DNA from: Hydrangea macrophylla
Lineage: Eukaryota; Streptophyta; Magnoliopsida; Cornales; Hydrangeaceae
NCBI GenBank assembly: GCA_033977485.1
Contig: CM066983.1
Location: 68,310,010-68,374,009, forward strand
Direction: 5' to 3'
DNA length: 64,000 nucleotides
Shown: piece after piece, positions 37,581 to 48,900 of the stretch
Position numbering within the stretch: position 1 is the stretch's first letter
Layout: every line of letters begins with the position of its first letter
Program-made: the position numbers and the translations under genes
The notes under the pieces: model-generated
Databases searched by the model: none
Told to the model about the DNA's origin: nothing
The model's input: only the letters and a program-made list of their open reading frames with translations

Positions 37581-37867
37581 ATTTATCCACCTTAGGTGCA
37601 CGACGAGGGACTAAACCCTAATTCTCTATACTTTTAATGCTTTTAGTCTCATTTAAGTATTTAACTATGTCTAACATTTAACATTGTCTGGAGCAACGAC
37701 TTAGCCTGTTGATAAAACAAATCTTGATGTCACGCCCATGCTAGGGTTCAAATCTTGCCCCCCTTCCCCAGTCCTTCACACTTATGTCCTCGTACAATAC
37801 CATTACACGATGGTATATATATATATATGGTTTGGATTTAAGTAAAGGATTTAGGGTTATGAAATTA

Positions 37868-38395
37868 AGACAGTGACTATGAAAAAAAAATTAAGATAGT
37901 GACACATTGTTTGTAGTGTAATGTTGCTATCTTTGTATGTTAATTTACTGTCGCAAACAGATGACATGTAGTAGTAATCTCTGAAAAAACATTTTGTCTT
38001 TGATGAAAAGTTACTGTCTTTACTTGGACAGTATTGTAAAGGCAGTGACATCTGAAAATTTTCCATAATTTCGTGATTAATTGGTCAATTTTGAAGCAAT
38101 GTTACTATCAACGACATGTTACTGTCTCTTTGTATAGTACCATTTTACAAATCTTTGATCATATGTTACTGTTTTTGCACGGGGACAATATTTGAAGGCA
38201 GTGACATGCTAAATGACCTTAATTTTGGCTAATTTTTGTGACAGTGACATGTTACTATCTTTAAAAAAAAAACGCTTTATATTTGATAAATATGTTACGG
38301 TTTTCACCTGGACAATGATAGTAACATTACCTGGGCAGCATTTAAAGATAGTAACATTACCTGGGCAGCACTTAAAGACAGTAATATGTTCTAAA
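37868..38395. repeat. Inverted-repeat cluster GTTACTGTCTTT...AAAGACAGTAAC
   Basis: Several degenerate copies of a short hairpin, e.g. GTTACTGTCTTTACTTGGAC followed by AGTATTGTAAAGGCAGTGAC near 38,011-38,050, and others near 38,166-38,206 and 38,292-38,384. One direct 30-bp duplication, GATAGTAACATTACCTGGGC each, is at 38,319-38,378. Confidence 0.75.
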
Positions 38396-38880
38396 ATGGC
38401 CATAACTTTGCAACTCTGCAGCTGTTTTGGATGTCTTTTTTTTATTATTTGGTGTAATTTTTCAAGATCTACGCAATGGAAGTGTCGACAAAAATATATA
38501 TATATATATTTTACATCCATTTTTGAGCTGCAAAATTTCAATTTTTTTAAGAATTTTATGGGCAATATGCATCTTGTTTTGTAGATCTTATTTTGTAGAT
38601 CACGGATATATAAAATTTATCAAAAACTGATTTTTATTTTGAAAGTTATGGCATTTTGAAAATTGAAAAAACCAAGAAAAAATATTTTTGGAAAATGTGC
38701 TGATTTGTTGGGGAAGACTCGCGTAAATAGCTTTTGAGTGCTATTTTGGTCCAAAGAAAAATTGAAGAACCTTTGACACTAAAAAAAAAAGCACGGGGAC
38801 TGATCCCCTATTATTGGTCATTGGGACTTGTAGCCACGCACCCCTATGAAATATTATGTCTAGTATTTTAGCAATCTACG
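38396..38880. other. AT-rich sequence without recognised content
   Basis: Nothing coding or repetitive identified. A short inverted pair TAGCTTTTGAGTGCTA is at 38,728-38,743. Confidence 0.5.
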
Positions 38881-38894
38881 CTCGGATACCAACT

Positions 38895-39369
38895 GATGCA
38901 GCAGAACATCATAATTGAGAGGAAAAAATGCGGGGAAACACAACCTTCCTAAAACCTGTTGATTATCAAACAATAATACCAGAGATCATGGCTCTATCGC
39001 CTTGTTGATTCGCATGAATACCAAGAACAATAGAAAAATATGGGAGAAAACTCAACTATGATTTTATTATCAAAAAGCTACTGAAAAATAAAACGACTCC
39101 ACAATCTATAGTCCGCAAAACCGTAAAACGCACAGCAAAATAAAAGGATAAAAAAAATATGTAAGTGGCCCAAAACTTATTTAAACCACATTTTTCAGGC
39201 CTAATATTGCGCACGGACGGGTTCTAATAAGCTTTCCAAAAAGATATGATAATAGCGATTCTGATACCCATAGAGAAAGTTATGGCTGTTTTACTTGAGA
39301 ATGATCAAAAGTGCCCATTTTCTCTGATCGATCCTCTTGTAGAATGCCTAAGCCACTTATGTTGCATCA
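38895..39369 (-). mobile_element. LTR with adjacent primer site (truncated copia-type element)
   Basis: 475 bp; on the minus strand TGATGCAACATAAGTGGC (from 39,369) to CTGCTGCATCA (38,895), with inverted ends TGATGCA/TGCATCA. Immediately after it (38,892-38,881, minus) comes TGGTATCCGAGC, one base from the initiator-Met tRNA primer site. The rest of the element is missing. It lies about 450 bp after the CYP88 stop codon, same strand. Confidence 0.65.
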
Positions 39370-39651
39370 CGTATTCATATTATAATCTGTTCCAATGCAA
39401 TTAGCAAGGTTACATAGTGTCAATTTTTTATTGCTTTTTCAGTGAAATGATGCATTATCGAATGCAGTGGGAAAAAAAAGTGATAATTTTTTTTCATTTC
39501 CAGCATTTAATTGGATTATCAAACACCCAATGGATAATGCATTCAATCCAAAAGGAAATATGATGAACTTGCACAATTATTCCAAAGGCTTCACTAAGTA
39601 AAACAAAAACATGAGTAAGTAACAAAAATACAAAATAACAGTCTTTAACAT

Positions 39652-39715
39652 TTTATTCCCAACTCATACAAAAGTACAGTTTAACCCACAAGAAAAGAAC
39701 AGCAAAGAATTTATT
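39652..39715 (-). promoter_or_regulatory. Candidate poly(A) signals of the CYP88 gene
   Basis: Two AATAAA hexamers on the minus strand, at 39,715-39,710 and 39,657-39,652, lie about 100 and 160 bp after the stop codon. Seen directly; use in polyadenylation is inference. Confidence 0.4.
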
Positions 39716-39813
39716 GATAGAAATATGCATAATAGTTGTACCCTCATATTTTGTTTTTTTAAATCTTTTTGGGTACATAAATTGCATTGGAAAAACAAAG
39801 GCTAATATGTTGG

Positions 39814-39919
39814 TTATGTTGATAGTGGTGACACCTTCTTGATTCTTGCAAGACAATTGTCTACAGGTGCTGTAAGAGGTAAGTATTTGATTTTACATCC
39901 TGGATTGACTCTTTCAAAC
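39814..39919 (-). CDS. CYP88 exon 8 and stop
   Basis: 106 nt encoding residues 462-496 and TAA (39,814-39,816). It reads [16 protein letters not shown] then [12 protein letters not shown], the usual C-terminal strand of CYP88 enzymes. The acceptor is TATGCAG|GTTTGA. Confidence 0.9.
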
Positions 39920-42900
39920 CTGCATACAATAAACTTTAGTCACTAGGGCTGAAAAACGGAACGGATTCAGTTCGAATCAGTGAAATTCAAATATGATTCG
40001 ATAGGCAAATCTGCCATGCCGGTCCATTCCATTAATTCGATAGATAATCTTTTGGGTAAAATACTCTGACCTTCTCTCAGGTTTGTGAAAAAAAAAACAC
40101 AAACTTGCCTAGGGTATAAAAAAAATTAGACTGGCCTCCTTTGAAGTTTTATAGTTATGAAACACTCACACTTCCTCTGTTAGTCAAAAGTTTGTTGACG
40201 AAACGGAAAGCCAATTTTGTGGTTAAATTTTTCCAGGTTCCGAGGGCTTAACTAGAAGGGAAAAAATATACTTAACCGTTAGTTTTGACTGAAAAACGTA
40301 ATGGTTTAATTTCAGTTAGAATCACAAGGGGCTTAGTTGTCAACTTTTGAATTATAAAGGTGAAGTGAAAATGGATCTGACTACAGGGAGGTAAATATGT
40401 TTAACCCAAAAAAATAAATAAATAAGAAGAGAAAATAGTGAACTCACTTGTAATCAAGTAGATAATAATGAAGAAAAATAGATATCTCAAGCCTTGCCAA
40501 ATCTCTTCCTGGGCAAAATCTACTCCCTGCTCCGAATGGAATATAAGTTCCGGCTTTTGCTACGTGATCCTGCATACAAGATCAATGAAACAGCATAAAA
40601 ATGACCATTTTTCATGCTCAAAAGCATATACACAAGTATATGTATATGAACAAAATAAATAAAGAAATTAGAAATAGTTTATTCGTGTCTTTTGTGTCTA
40701 CTATTCTAAATTGCTATTCGTCTACGTACGTGTACGTGGGTGGGTGGCCCATATATGACACAAACATGGATCACTGTATAGATCATAGAGCAATATGAAT
40801 ATAAGAGTAAAGAAGTGTGTATATGTTGATATCTATATCTTAATATTATAATATGGAAGACTTGAGATGCCACGTGGCACTCTCTCCATGATTTACCAGT
40901 TTTTGCCCCCCTTCTCTCTCTCTCCCTCTCTCTCTCTCTCTCAATAAAATCATCAATGCATGTTTTTTATTAGCAAAATCACACATAATTTCAAGGCCTT
41001 CTTAGCTAGTTAAGTTCTCTCATTATTGTGTATAAAATAAATGCATTGAATGCATTCTCTCTCTCATTACTTTTCAATATTTCTCATTTTATACTTTCTA
41101 TATACACATTTTCTTTCTATTTCAGATAATGGGAGAGCATTTAAATCTTTAATAAACCTTCCACTTCCACCCCCTCACTTCTTTCTCTCTACCCTCTATA
41201 TATTATTGCTTCATCAAAGGCTGATTTTGTAATATATAATCAATAAGATCAACTTTTTTGCCCCTCATCCCCAGCCTAATCTCAAGCACATGCAGCTAAT
41301 CATCTTAAATTGACAGTTAGAAGGGAAATGGGGAGACTATATTGCCAATTATAATAAAAATCCCATTAATTATCTTAGAGGATGCTATATGGTATTGGTT
41401 ATATATATGCACACTAATGTACAAAAAAAAAATAGTATCATGCAAGAACAATCACCCAGTTGAAGGGTGGTAGTGCAGTGACTACAATATCCAATTCATT
41501 TTGATAGGCAGCGTCAGAATTGCCTGTTAAAGCTATTGCGATCAAAAGAGCTCAATTAATGTATTTAATATTTTTTGGTTCTTTTGATTTTTGCTAAAAA
41601 TTGGTTGTTTGTAGGGTTGGTTGTGCTATGGCTAGATTTGTTTAATAGCAAGGTACAATGCGGTGAGTTACTGATAATGCATTGTATGGGCTGCCTTTTC
41701 AATCAATCTCCGGTCGCTCATTGCCGCTATTGGTGCGAGTTGTAAGGAATCTTGGTCTCGAGCCGAGCTGGGGCGTCATTTCATTCTCGTAACGGGAATG
41801 AATGCATGTCAAGACCAGACAAATTGCTCCCTCGCCTCGCAGCGGCGGCATCTGTCTTTTAAGTTAAGTCATTTCCTAAGACGGCTCCTCTTATTCTACG
41901 AGTAAAGGGGCTGCTAGTTGTAGCTAGCAGTGTACTAGTGAATAGGAAAAGCGAATTGAGATTACTAATGACGGATGAAGGTTGAGGATAGAACATATTC
42001 GGTGCCTCGCCCTTGTCTCCTTCGCCGGAGACTTCGTAGGCGGCTAGGGGGGGAGGGGCGGCTGTGTTTAATCTTTGATCTAAGTGGAGTTTGGCCTTGT
42101 ATGTTTAATCAGGCTTATTTGATTTCTTCATTGTCTCTTTGGGTAGTTCTCTTTTTGTACATAACCAACATTATGGTCTCTTCTTTTCGTTCTTCTTTGT
42201 CTTTTTTCTTTTGGTGGTCTCTTTTGGGGTTGTTTCCCCTGTTTCATTTTTTAGCAAGGGGCGATATGTTTTATGGAGAATGTCTCATCTTCTAATGGAT
42301 TTTTATTGAAAGAACAAGGAAAAAAAAATAAAAGAAAAAGGAAGAAGAAGAAGAACAAGCATTGAATACATTCTCTCTCTCTCATTACTTTTCAATATTT
42401 CTCATTTTATACTATATATATACACATTATCTTTCTATTTTAGATAATAGGAGAGCATTTAAATATTTAATAAACCTTCCACTTCCGCCCCCTCACTTCT
42501 TTCTCTCTACCCTCTATATATTATTGCTTCATCAAAAGTTGATTTTGTAAAATATAATCAATAAAATCAACTTTAATGCCCCTCATCCCTGGCCTAATCT
42601 TAAGCACATGCAGCTAATCATCTTAAATTGACGGTTAAAAAGGAAATGGAGAGACTATATTGGCAATTATAATAAAAATCTCATTAATTATCTTATAGGT
42701 TACTATATGGTATTGGTTATATATATGCACACTAATGTACAAAAAAAATAGTATCATACAAGAACAATCACTCAGTTGAAGGGTGGTGGTGCAGTGACTA
42801 CAAGATCCAATTTGTTTTGATAGGTAGCGTCAGAATTGCCTTTTAAAGCTATTGCGATCAAAAGAGCTCAATTAATGCATGTATTTATTATTTTTTGGTT

Positions 42901-45900
42901 CTTTTGATTTTTGCTAAAAACAAGCTTTTCAACCCGTACAATGCACGGGAAATATTTTTTTAATATGAATTGAAAATTGAATTGAGTGGTGTTACAATTG
43001 ATAAAGAAGAAAAATGTGTAACGGGCCTAATTAACGGTGTAATTAAGAAGATTGGTTGTTTGGAGGGTTCGTTGTGCTATGGCTAGGTTTGTTTAATGGC
43101 AGGGTACAATGTTGCGAGTTTAATCTTTGATCTAAGTGGAGTTTGGCCTTAAAAGTTTAGCCAGGCTTATTTGATTTCTTCGTTGACTCTTTGGGTAGTT
43201 CTCTTTTTATTCACAACCAACATTATGTTCTTTCTTCTTCTTCTTTTTTTTTTTTTTTGGGTGGTCTCTTTTCGGGCTGTTTCCCCTGTTTCATTTTTTA
43301 GCAAGGGGCGATATGTTTTATGGAGAATATCTCATCTTCTAATAGATTTATATTGAAAGTACAAGAAAAAAAGAAAATGGAAGAAGAAGAAGAAGAAAAA
43401 GAGGAAGAACAACTGCAACAACACCAAGACATAAATTCGTACATGTTATTTCCATTCCAGATCAGAGACACACGTACATTACACCATGTTTTAAGTTTAA
43501 ATTTTCTTAATTGGTAGACATAAGATAAAAATAAAAAATAAAAAATAAAAAAAAAAGGTAAAGCAAATCAAATTTTCCCAAATTTTTATAAACTACAACA
43601 TATACATATTTTTGCATCTTTTCAAAAAAAAAAAAAAACAATTAAAAGTCAGCTTTTGGGGTGACATTAATTCAGAAAAGAGAGCACTTATCTCTTTAAA
43701 GCTATTGTGAACAAAAAATAAATTTTAAAAAAAAAAAAAGGAATATCTATCCTTTTGTAATCTCCATACCGAAGAGTCTTTATATGATCACGGTGGATTT
43801 CTACCACAATTGATTATACATGCGCACGTATTAGCCACTTACATATAATTTATATGTTATTTTGTATAAATATCACTCCAATTTTTACTAATTTTATATT
43901 TATAATTTTTCCCGTGCATTGCACGGATTCGAAAGCTAGTTTATATATATAATTAGATATAAACACAAGAATAGACACACTCCTATACAAGGGCAGAGCT
44001 AGGATTTAATCTAGGGAGGGTTGGAACTATACTTGGACCATATGTATACAATGATAAATACACATGGGGGTTCGGGAGCAGCGCTACTGAGGTGACTTTT
44101 TTGGGGTCTATTTATCCCTGTTTTTTAGGTTGAATTTTCTTAATATAATCTTTTTTTTTAATTCCATAATAAGGGTTGATCGCTTCTGGTAATTTGTAAC
44201 GTTTGAGTGATGGTAAAACAATTTCGGTTCGCCTAAATTGATAAATACTACGGAATATTGATAGGATAAATACTTTAGGTGAGTTAATTTACAATTGGGT
44301 CAATCTACAATACATGTTTTTTTTATAAGCATTGACAGGAGTTGAACTAAGAAAATGAGTTGGGCCAAATATTTAGAATCAGCTAAATTACCATTGCACT
44401 AATATAATGTGTTTTGTTTGGATTGAACAATATTGGGTTGAGTTAAAAAGAGAAATAGGAAGGATAAATAAGGCGTTTTGTCAAATATGATGAGGCTAAA
44501 CTACAATTAGGCTAAAATATGTAAATAAATAAATAAATAAAATAAAAATAAAAATAAAAATTTAAAAATTAGAGGGGTTATAACCCAGCGGAGCTCCACT
44601 AATAGCTCCGCCATTATTCCTATAGGCATTTATGAATGCTAAAAAATAATAAACAAATCACTTACATCCCATCTAGAAGGATTAAATTCTTTCGGATTGG
44701 GGTAAAGTTTCTCGTCCATGTGAATGCTCCTGATCCAAGCTAAAACTTTCCATCCCTTTGGTACGGTGTAACCTTTAAAACACCAAAAATATTCATATAA
44801 GTCCCTTTTTTTACAGTCAGGCTATAAAGAGAGTGCCTTTTTTTATTAAAGAGAGGACCTCTGTTTTGGCCGTCGGATCGTGTTTTCATTAATGGCAGTT
44901 TTGTCATTTCACAATTTTTTAATACAATCCAACGGCCAAAACAGAGGTCCTCTCTTTAATAAAGAAATGTGGCCCTCTTTAGAGAATCTTTGTATATATA
45001 TAAGTCGTGCTAACAACTATAAAAATATATATATATACACATAAATAAAAATAAAAAAATAAAAAGGCAGAGTAACAAGTTTTGAGTTATGACTAACCAT
45101 CTATCTCAATATCACATCTTGCCTCTCGGAAAAGTGTAAATGCTACATTAATCAACCGCAATGTTTCATCGATTACCTTCGGGACAAAGAAACAAATGCA
45201 AGTCAACCACATTTAGTAAGCATTTGGTAACAAGTTATTTGAAATGTTTGGCAATCAACATTTTACAAAATTGAATTTTTTAGAAAACTGGACAAAAATA
45301 GATTAATTTAGACTCTCTAATTCCCACAGTGATACATTTTTTAAAAAATATATTTTTAAAGGGAAAAAAAAAAACTTTTTCAAAATACATAACAAAAAAA
45401 TTTCTTATTCCTACAGAGATCCTATAGTGGCTCTTAGAATTTTTATTTTTTTTCAAACGACAATAAATAATTCAATCAATGTATGAAGCTGACTTTATAA
45501 TAGCTAGGATGAAATACATATATACACACCTTGGACGCATATTTCATTTCTCTTACTTCTTTCAAGCTCACTCCATCTTGTGAGGATGGTCTCCTCTTTA
45601 TGATTGCCTCTTGCTCTTCCTATCATATACATAAACTAATTTTTGTTAATCAAAAAGAAATTATATAGGACTAATTTGTAGTCCCTATGAAATTGTTGAT
45701 AATTTTTTTTTTTTAAGTTACCTTAGCCTTTTGGAATACTTGTGGATGTTGTTCTAGTAGCATAAGAACCCACATTGTGGCAAGTGCAGAAGATTCATGG
45801 CCAGCATATAAGTAAATGATCAACAAATCTACAATTTCCTCATCACTCAATTTCCCTCCATTGTCATCTTCAGCTTCCATCATTAAAGCCAACATGTCCT

Positions 45901-48900
45901 TCTTTCTTCTTGATTCATTGCTTTTTACCATGACCTTTCTCTCATTCAAAATCTCCCCAAATATCTTTACCAACTTTTTCCTAGCCTGTCAACCAAAAAA
46001 CAAAAAGAAGAAACTGTTGGGTGTATCATGTGTCCACACACTTGAGATTTAAGCCCACTTTAATGGGCTGGTTTTTTTTTTAGGGATCTTTAGATTTCAG
46101 TCCTTTAATGTAGTCGTTTTTAGAAATTGATCCATTTCATAAGTCAATTTAAAAATTAGTCCCTCACATATTTTGAGGACCAAAATACCCCTACTTACAT
46201 TAATCAGTGTTGAAATTCAATCCCCAGATTTGTTAAATATATAGCTATAACTATATATATAGAGAGAGAGAAATACTCTCATAAATCAGGAGTTTGAAAT
46301 TCAAAACCCAAATTTGGTTTATATATATATATATATATAGAAAGAAAGAGAGAGAATTTTGTTGAAAATTTATACAATAGAGAATAAAAAGTAAGAAATT
46401 CCTCACTTTAAAATAACATAGGTGAGAAATTTCTCAATAACATAGTACGAAATTCTATATATTATTGTGAGAAAGTCTCACTTCTAACCATAATGAGAAA
46501 TTTTTCACTTTAAAATGCTACACTAACCATAAGTGAGAAGTTTCTCATTATGGTTAGTAAATCATATATTTCTCATTAATAATACAAATTTCTCACCAAA
46601 ACAAACAAAATTATGGTCAGTGACCATTAATTATACAAATTTCTCACCAAAAAAAATACAAAATTTCTCACCTTAATTCACTTGATTGACCCACTAAAGT
46701 GGAAAAGCAAAATAAATTAATTAGATTGAAGCTTTTCAAACTCTGACAATGGAGTCACCAGAAAACACCGTCGTCGCCGCCTTCGAATCTGACTTCGACT
46801 CCGATCGTCACTAAATCGGTAGTTACTTACACGCATGATTTTCAACGCTAAATCAAATCAACAGTCAAATCAAATCCCATTTTGAAGAATAAATCAAATC
46901 CCACAAACCTCAAAACCCCCCAACAATAATGACTTCACCACCGACAAGACGATCTTCTTCGTCTCCGCCATACGAAACAGAGTAGCTGGGTCTCACAACC
47001 ATCTACAGGGCCCCACTCTCCCTCAGATCTCATCTTCAACATCCTATCTAGGCTTCTCGTCAAAGATCTTCCTAAGTTCAAATTTGTCTCCAAACAATGG
47101 CTCAACATAATGAGAGAGAGACACATATGCTAATTAAAAATATTCAAAAAGGAAGGTGGATCAATCCACTTATTCTGATTTATAGGAAAGTGCATGATTT
47201 ATCAAATCACAGTCCCATGAATAAATGTGTCGGTTACACTGTACATTACCTAAAAGTGGATAATAAAACAGTGTATAATTCATCAAAAGGGTACAATGGT
47301 CAAAGCATTATGCACATAATTTGAGAAAAGGACTAATTTCAAGTATATCTTATTGATTAAGGATGAATTTATGTTGTTAAAAAGTCAAATACACTAAATC
47401 TTTCTTTGACCCATTATGAGGGACTAAATCTAATATTTCTATTTTTTTATGTGTCTTTGTTGGTTGGTGGGACATGTGGGCCAAACCAATTTAAATAAGC
47501 TAATTGTATTAGCTTTGGGAACATATAAGGCAGTAGCCTTATATTTTAAAGTATTCTCCGCATAAGTTTAACATCACAGATACAGAGAGTGTGTGTGGAT
47601 GCATTGTGCGGCGCCGAAGGAGAAGAGCAAAGAGGTCTCGATTAGGGATTGTTTGGTTGCCAAATGCGAGAGGTATTTTGAAGAAGTATTGTCTACTTGA
47701 TTTCCTTTGGGTATTATGAACCCTAAGAGGTAACTCTTGTACTCACTCTCTAGTTCATTGAATACCTCAAGTTTAGGGCAAAAATTTGAGAGAACATTGT
47801 GTATTCCTTATTTTGATATAGTGGAATTATTCGGAGTTGCCCTGTGGTTTTTTCCCCTCCCCATTAGAGGGTTTTTCACATAAATCTTGGTGTCATTTAT
47901 TTCTTGCTTGAGTGCCCTATTATTATTATATTATTTGTGCTTGGATGTGGTGAAAAGAATTATCCATTGTGACTTGGCTTATTATTTGTGCCTATTTAAT
48001 TTACACTAGACAAAGGTTAGGAAGTGTTGCTCCTAATATTGGAGATTTTCGCATTTTTCCCCAACAAAGTGGTATCAGAGTTAAGGTTCATTATTATTTA
48101 TTGTCCTGTGTAATTAAATGGAGGAATCATCAAGTTCAATGATTAAGCACATGGCTTCAAATTATGCAATTTGGAAACCGCGAATGGAAGATATCCTTTA
48201 TTGTAAGGATTTGTATTATCCGATTGAGGGTGATACGGCCAAGCCTACAACTATGTCCGATACGGATTGGGTAAAATTAAACCTGGAAAACAGTGGGTCA
48301 AATTAGACAGTGGGTTTATCACACCGTGTTTTACCACGTTGCCCAAGAAGTTAATGCACAAAGTTTATAGAATAAATAAGAGTCTATGTATGAGAAGAAG
48401 ACCGCACAGAACAAAGCTTTCTTGATTCGAAGGCTTGTGAATTTGAAATTCAAAGATGGAAATTCCGTTGCCGAGCACTTGAGTGACTTTCAGAGTATAG
48501 TTAATCAGTTGGCTACGATGAAGATGAATTTAGATGATGAATTTCAAGCTTTGCTTTTATTGAGTTCTTTGCCTGATAGTTGGGAGACGTTGGTTGTATC
48601 TCTTAGTAATTCAGCTCCCAATGGTAAGCTGACTTTGGAGATTGTTAAAGACAGCATGTTTAACGAGGAAGCCAGGTGGAAGGGTATAGGTACAGATCAG
48701 ACACAGGCTCTTGTCACGGAGAACAGGGGTAGGAATCCGAACAGAGGGTCTTGGAAAGGATCTAAAGATCGTAATAAGTCCAAGAACAGCAGAGGCAAGT
48801 CACAAGCGAGAGGAGGTTTTGTATGCTATTATTGTAACAAAGAAGGCCACACGAGCAAAAATTGTAGAATTCGTAAGAGAGACCAGAAACAGGGAAATAC

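Larger units (their letters stand above)
40570..44665 (-). other. CYP88 intron 6, transposon- and duplication-filled
   Basis: 4.1 kb. It contains a ~1.3-kb tandem duplication (41,041-43,410), a Helitron-like 131-bp insertion in the second copy, a Helitron-like 3' end at 43,911-43,939, a hAT-like element (43,988-44,616) and homopolymer/GAA tracts. The end next to exon 7 (40,570-41,040) is AT-rich with a CT microsatellite at 40,911-40,942. Confidence 0.8.
46015..48066 (+). repeat. 5' LTR of the copia element, split by a Mutator-like insertion
   Basis: LTR sequence is 46,015-46,080 and 47,442-48,066. These add up to 691 bp against 682 bp for the 3' LTR; the 9-bp surplus is what a 9-bp target duplication of the inserted Mutator-like element would add. 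Confidence 0.9.

Noticed and set aside
41975..42295. 106-residue open frame in CYP88 intron 6
   Set aside because: Hydrophobic T-rich translation; the duplicate copy does not preserve the frame, and no family was recognised.
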